Positions 61,253 to 64,000 of a DNA stretch of 64,000 bases are shown piece by piece. Where the stretch lies: assembly GCF_018687755.1 (NCBI RefSeq), contig NZ_CP061305.1, positions 495,099-559,098 on the forward strand, written 5' to 3'. The notes beneath the pieces were generated by a model. That model did not search any database. It was not told where the DNA came from and saw nothing but the letters and a program-made list of their open reading frames with translations. This DNA is from Polynucleobacter sp. JS-Mosq-20-D10 (GTDB lineage Bacteria; Pseudomonadota; Gammaproteobacteria; Burkholderiales; Burkholderiaceae). The translations under genes and the position numbers were made by a program. How positions within the stretch are numbered: the first letter of the stretch is position 1; every line of letters begins with the position of its first letter.

Positions 61253-62101
61253 ATGGCTTTGCCCCACAACATTCAGATGTCTCACGCCTCCGTGCCCTTG
61301 GTGCACGAGGTGCAGGTCATGGATGAGGCAGGGCGCATCAAGACCACCCATATCCCCGGTGAGCGCCCTTTAACCATTTACTTAGATAAGCGGGAGGTGG
61401 TCACACTGATGACCTTGGGGAGTGCTCCTGAAGCTCTCGTTCTGGGCTATTTGCGTAATCAACGCCTAGTAGAGTCGCCAGATGATATTGCGAGTATTCA
61501 GGTGGATTGGGAAACGGATTCAGCGGCAGTCAAGACTCATCGCAGCACGGTCGATATCGATGCCCTCACCAGCAAGCGCGTTGTAACGACGGGCTGTGGC
61601 CAAGGCACCATGTTTGGTGGCTTGATTGAGGAGATGGCAGGGATCAGATTACCGGATGGCCCTCAGTTAACCCAAGAGGCCATCGTTGATCTGATTGATA
61701 GCATTCGAGTTCATGACACCATCTATAAAAAATCTGGCTCAGTTCACGCTTGCGCCGTGTTTGAGCGGGACGGCAACAACAACGTCCGCCTCTTGCATTT
61801 TATTGAGGATGTTGGGCGTCACAATGCCGTTGACTCAATCTCTGGGCTGATGTGGCTCGCAGACAAGCCAGGCAAAGACCTGATCTTCTTTACTACCGGA
61901 CGCCTCACCTCCGAGATGGTCATTAAAGGCGCTCAGATGGGCATCCCCTTCCTAATGACTCGCTCTGGCATGACCTTAATGGGCTTGGAGCTTGCCCGCA
62001 AAACCAATCTCACCCTGCTATCCCGTTGTTCTGGGAAGCATTTTGAGATCTTTAACGCCCCAGAGAGGGTGATTTTTAGCTCTCCGCCTGTTGCCTCGTA
62101 A
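61253..62101 (+). CDS. fdhD: Formate dehydrogenase accessory sulfurtransferase FdhD
   Basis: Transfers sulfur from IscS to the molybdenum cofactor before its insertion into formate dehydrogenase. RPLTIYLDKREVVTLMTLG, VLGYLRNQRLVESPDDI, the catalytic-cysteine loop TTGCGQGTMFGG and GSVHACAVFERDG are family features. Only one cysteine is in the loop, where E. coli FdhD has CxxC; this occurs in other FdhD proteins. I start at the ATG at 61253, which has AAGAGG eight bases upstream, and not at an in-frame TTG at 61229. No formate dehydrogenase is in the window, but the oxalate module makes formate. Confidence 0.94.
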   Translation: MALPHNIQMSHASVPLVHEVQVMDEAGRIKTTHIPGERPLTIYLDKREVVTLMTLGSAPEALVLGYLRNQRLVESPDDIASIQVDWETDSAAVKTHRSTVDIDALTSKRVVTTGCGQGTMFGGLIEEMAGIRLPDGPQLTQEAIVDLIDSIRVHDTIYKKSGSVHACAVFERDGNNNVRLLHFIEDVGRHNAVDSISGLMWLADKPGKDLIFFTTGRLTSEMVIKGAQMGIPFLMTRSGMTLMGLELARKTNLTLLSRCSGKHFEIFNAPERVIFSSPPVAS

Positions 62102-62142
62102 ATTCGTGGGCATATGGCCCGTGATGGTTTTACAATTCGGCC

Positions 62143-62709
62143 ATGACTATTAAATCTGACCACTGGATCCGCCGTATGGGCGAGCAAGGCATGATCAGCC
62201 CATTTGAACCTGGGCAGGTCCGCCATGATGCTGCCGGGCAAAAAATTGTGAGCTATGGCACTTCAAGCTATGGCTATGACATTCGTTGTGCTGATGAATT
62301 CAAGATTTTCACGAATATCAACAGCACTATCGTTGATCCCAAGAATTTCGATGAACAATCGTTTGTTGATTTCAAGGGTCCGGTTTGTATTATTCCGCCA
62401 AACTCTTTCGCTTTGGCAAGAACAGTTGAGTACTTCAAGATACCACGCAGTGTCTTAACGGTGTGCGTCGGTAAAAGTACGTATGCACGTTGCGGAATTA
62501 TTGTGAACGTCACTCCATTCGAGCCTGAATGGGAGGGTTACGTCACACTCGAGTTTTCTAATACGACCCCATTGCCCGCAAAGATTTATGCTGGCGAAGG
62601 ATGTGCACAAGTTCTGTTCTTTGAAAGCGATGAAGTGTGTGGCACATCGTACAAAGATCGTGGCGGTAAGTATCAAGGCCAAGTCGGCGTTACTCTGCCA
62701 AAGACTTAA
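62143..62709 (+). CDS. dcd: dCTP deaminase
   Basis: A 188-residue trimeric deaminase that converts dCTP to dUTP for dTMP synthesis. SSYGYDIRCADEFKIF, KSTYARCGIIVNVTPFEPEW, TLEFSNTTPLPAKIYAGEG with the catalytic glutamate, and the C-terminal YKDRGGKYQGQ nucleotide motif are all typical. Length is close to that of E. coli Dcd (193). It is followed 48 bp later by the decarboxylase gene. Confidence 0.96.
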   Translation: MTIKSDHWIRRMGEQGMISPFEPGQVRHDAAGQKIVSYGTSSYGYDIRCADEFKIFTNINSTIVDPKNFDEQSFVDFKGPVCIIPPNSFALARTVEYFKIPRSVLTVCVGKSTYARCGIIVNVTPFEPEWEGYVTLEFSNTTPLPAKIYAGEGCAQVLFFESDEVCGTSYKDRGGKYQGQVGVTLPKT

Positions 62710-62757
62710 TCTGCTTAATCTGCTTAATCGCCGTATTGGCGACTTTAAAGGGTACAC

Positions 62758-64000
62758 ATGAAATTTCGTTTTCCAATCATCATTATTGATGAGGACTTTC
62801 GCTCTGAAAATATTTCAGGTTCGGGTATTCGCGATTTAGCGGAGGCGATTGAAAACGAGGGCATGGAGGTGATTGGCTTAACTAGTTATGGAGATCTCAC
62901 ATCCTTTGCCCAGCAGGCCTCCCGTGCTTCTAGTTTTATTGTGTCGATCGATGATGAGGAGTTCGTCTCTGATTCTGAAGACCATGACTTACCTGCATTA
63001 AATAATTTACGTGCTTTTATTACTGAAGTACGTAAACGCAACGAAGATATTCCAATCTTCTTGTATGGCGAGACCCGTACTTCACGCCATATGCCGAATG
63101 ACATCTTGCGCGAGTTGCATGGCTTTATTCATATGAATGAAGATACGCCAGAGTTTGTAGCGCGCCACATCATTCGTGAGGCCAAGGTGTACCTCGATTC
63201 ATTGGCGCCCCCATTCTTTCGCGCCTTAACAAATTACGCCTCTGAAGGTTCTTACTCTTGGCATTGTCCTGGGCACTCTGGTGGCGTGGCTTTCTTGAAG
63301 AGCCCGGTAGGGCGTATGTTTCATCAATTCTTTGGTGAGAATATGCTGCGTGCTGACGTCTGTAATGCAGTGGAAGAATTAGGTCAGCTGTTAGATCACA
63401 CTGGGCCTGTATTGCAAAGCGAGCGCAATGCTGCACGTATCTTTAACGCTGATCATTTGTTCTTTGTGACAAACGGTACATCAACTTCCAACAAGATTGT
63501 TTGGCACTCTACCGTTGCCCCTGGTGATGTAGTGCTGGTAGACCGCAACTGCCATAAGTCCGTAATTCATTCGATCACGATGATGGGCGCGATTCCGATC
63601 TTCTTGATGCCAACGCGTAATCACCTCGGCATTATTGGCCCGATTCCTAAAGAAGAGTTTGAGTGGAAAAACATCAAGAAGAAAATTGATGCTAACCCCT
63701 TCATTAAAGATAAGAACGTGGTGCCACGCGTCATGACGCTCACGCAAAGTACTTATGACGGTATCGTCTACAACGTCGAGATGATTAAAGACATGCTCGA
63801 TGGCAAAGTCGATTCATTACATTTCGATGAAGCTTGGTTGCCACATGCTGCATTCCATCCTTTCTATAAAGATATGCATGCCATCGGATCGGATCGCAAG
63901 CGCACTAAAAAGAGTTTGATGTTTGCTACTCAATCAACCCATAAGTTATTGGCTGGTCTCTCACAAGCTTCGCAGGTATTGGTGCAGGACGCAGAAGAAC
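62758..64000 (+). CDS. Orn/Lys/Arg decarboxylase, 3' truncated by window end
   Basis: The frame opens at ATG 62758 after an AAAGGG site and stays open to base 64000 (414 codons). An N-terminal wing domain (PIIIIDEDFRSENISGSGI) precedes the PLP domain: SWHCPGHSGGVAFLKSPVG, FFVTNGTSTSNKIVWHS, DRNCHKSVIHS and HFDEAWLPHAAFHPFY. The Schiff-base lysine is in ATQSTHKLLAGLSQAS. This is the large inducible-type decarboxylase (about 750 aa) acting on lysine, arginine or ornithine. The residues that set the substrate lie beyond the window, so I leave the symbol blank. Confidence 0.93.
   Translation, partial: MKFRFPIIIIDEDFRSENISGSGIRDLAEAIENEGMEVIGLTSYGDLTSFAQQASRASSFIVSIDDEEFVSDSEDHDLPALNNLRAFITEVRKRNEDIPIFLYGETRTSRHMPNDILRELHGFIHMNEDTPEFVARHIIREAKVYLDSLAPPFFRALTNYASEGSYSWHCPGHSGGVAFLKSPVGRMFHQFFGENMLRADVCNAVEELGQLLDHTGPVLQSERNAARIFNADHLFFVTNGTSTSNKIVWHSTVAPGDVVLVDRNCHKSVIHSITMMGAIPIFLMPTRNHLGIIGPIPKEEFEWKNIKKKIDANPFIKDKNVVPRVMTLTQSTYDGIVYNVEMIKDMLDGKVDSLHFDEAWLPHAAFHPFYKDMHAIGSDRKRTKKSLMFATQSTHKLLAGLSQASQVLVQDAEE

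Noticed and set aside
62706..62732. Short tandem repeat (CTTAATCTG units) between dcd and the decarboxylase gene
   Set aside because: Only about two and a half copies of a 9-bp unit; too short to carry meaning and no CRISPR-like spacing.
1..64000. Search for prophage, insertion sequences, CRISPR arrays or toxin-antitoxin pairs
   Set aside because: No transposase, integrase, phage structural gene, regularly spaced repeats or paired small toxin/antitoxin genes could be recognised.

Overview
The window is a gene-dense stretch (about 62 protein genes, two tRNAs, a 6S RNA and a cobalamin riboswitch) of a moderately low-GC betaproteobacterial chromosome. The gene content and order (nadD-rsfS-rlmH-maf-rng, lptF/lptG divergent from pepA, tsaE-amiC divergent from queG, scpA-panC behind a small DUF3460-type gene, zapA followed by 6S RNA) point to Burkholderiales, most like a freshwater Polynucleobacter. 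This is a judgement from recognised families, not from a database search. No prophage, insertion sequence or CRISPR array was seen.

Layout. 1-2.4 kb: end of an acyl-CoA transferase operon with a hotdog thioesterase and a TctC-type binding protein. 2.4-6.7 kb: tRNA-Lys, amiC, tsaE, queG, azlCD. 6.75-12.4 kb: a GntR-controlled 2-hydroxyacid/glyoxylate block (FAD/Fe-S dehydrogenase, serine-glyoxylate-type aminotransferase, GlcG-like protein) with two matching operator-like sites. 12.4-18.4 kb: DEAD-box helicase, gluQ, dnaE. 18.4-23.9 kb: LPS sugar transferases, msbA, galE. 23.9-30.6 kb: a housekeeping run (rng, maf, rlmH, rsfS, nadD, hemF, purD, yebC). 30.8-38.6 kb: tRNA-Leu, a TPR-methyltransferase fusion, cysB, lptGF, pepA, holC, lgt. 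38.7-42.7 kb: a malonate module (malonyl-CoA decarboxylase, TctC-type binding protein, malonyl-CoA synthetase). 42.7-49.4 kb: TauE/SafE exporter, 6S RNA, zapA and partner, btuBFCD under a cobalamin riboswitch. 49.4-55.7 kb: an oxalate module (Crp/Fnr-type regulator, oxc, two frc paralogues, a stand-alone formyltransferase resembling the hydrolase domain of 10-formyl-THF dehydrogenase). 55.7-57.4 kb: a sparse accessory stretch with a PPOX-fold protein, a winged-helix protein and a decayed panC 3' end. 57.4-64 kb: panC, scpA, DUF3460, metG, fdhD, dcd and the start of an Orn/Lys/Arg decarboxylase.

Together the accessory modules suggest a bacterium living on small carboxylates (oxalate, malonate, glycolate-like 2-hydroxyacids), which fits a freshwater lifestyle. 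The most interesting element is the oxalate module. Its regulator has an FNR-like recognition helix (ExxSR) but no cysteines. A perfect TTGAC-N4-GTCAA site lies exactly 41.5 bp upstream of a predicted oxc transcription start. The operon also ends in an unusual formyl-handling enzyme instead of relying only on Oxc and Frc.
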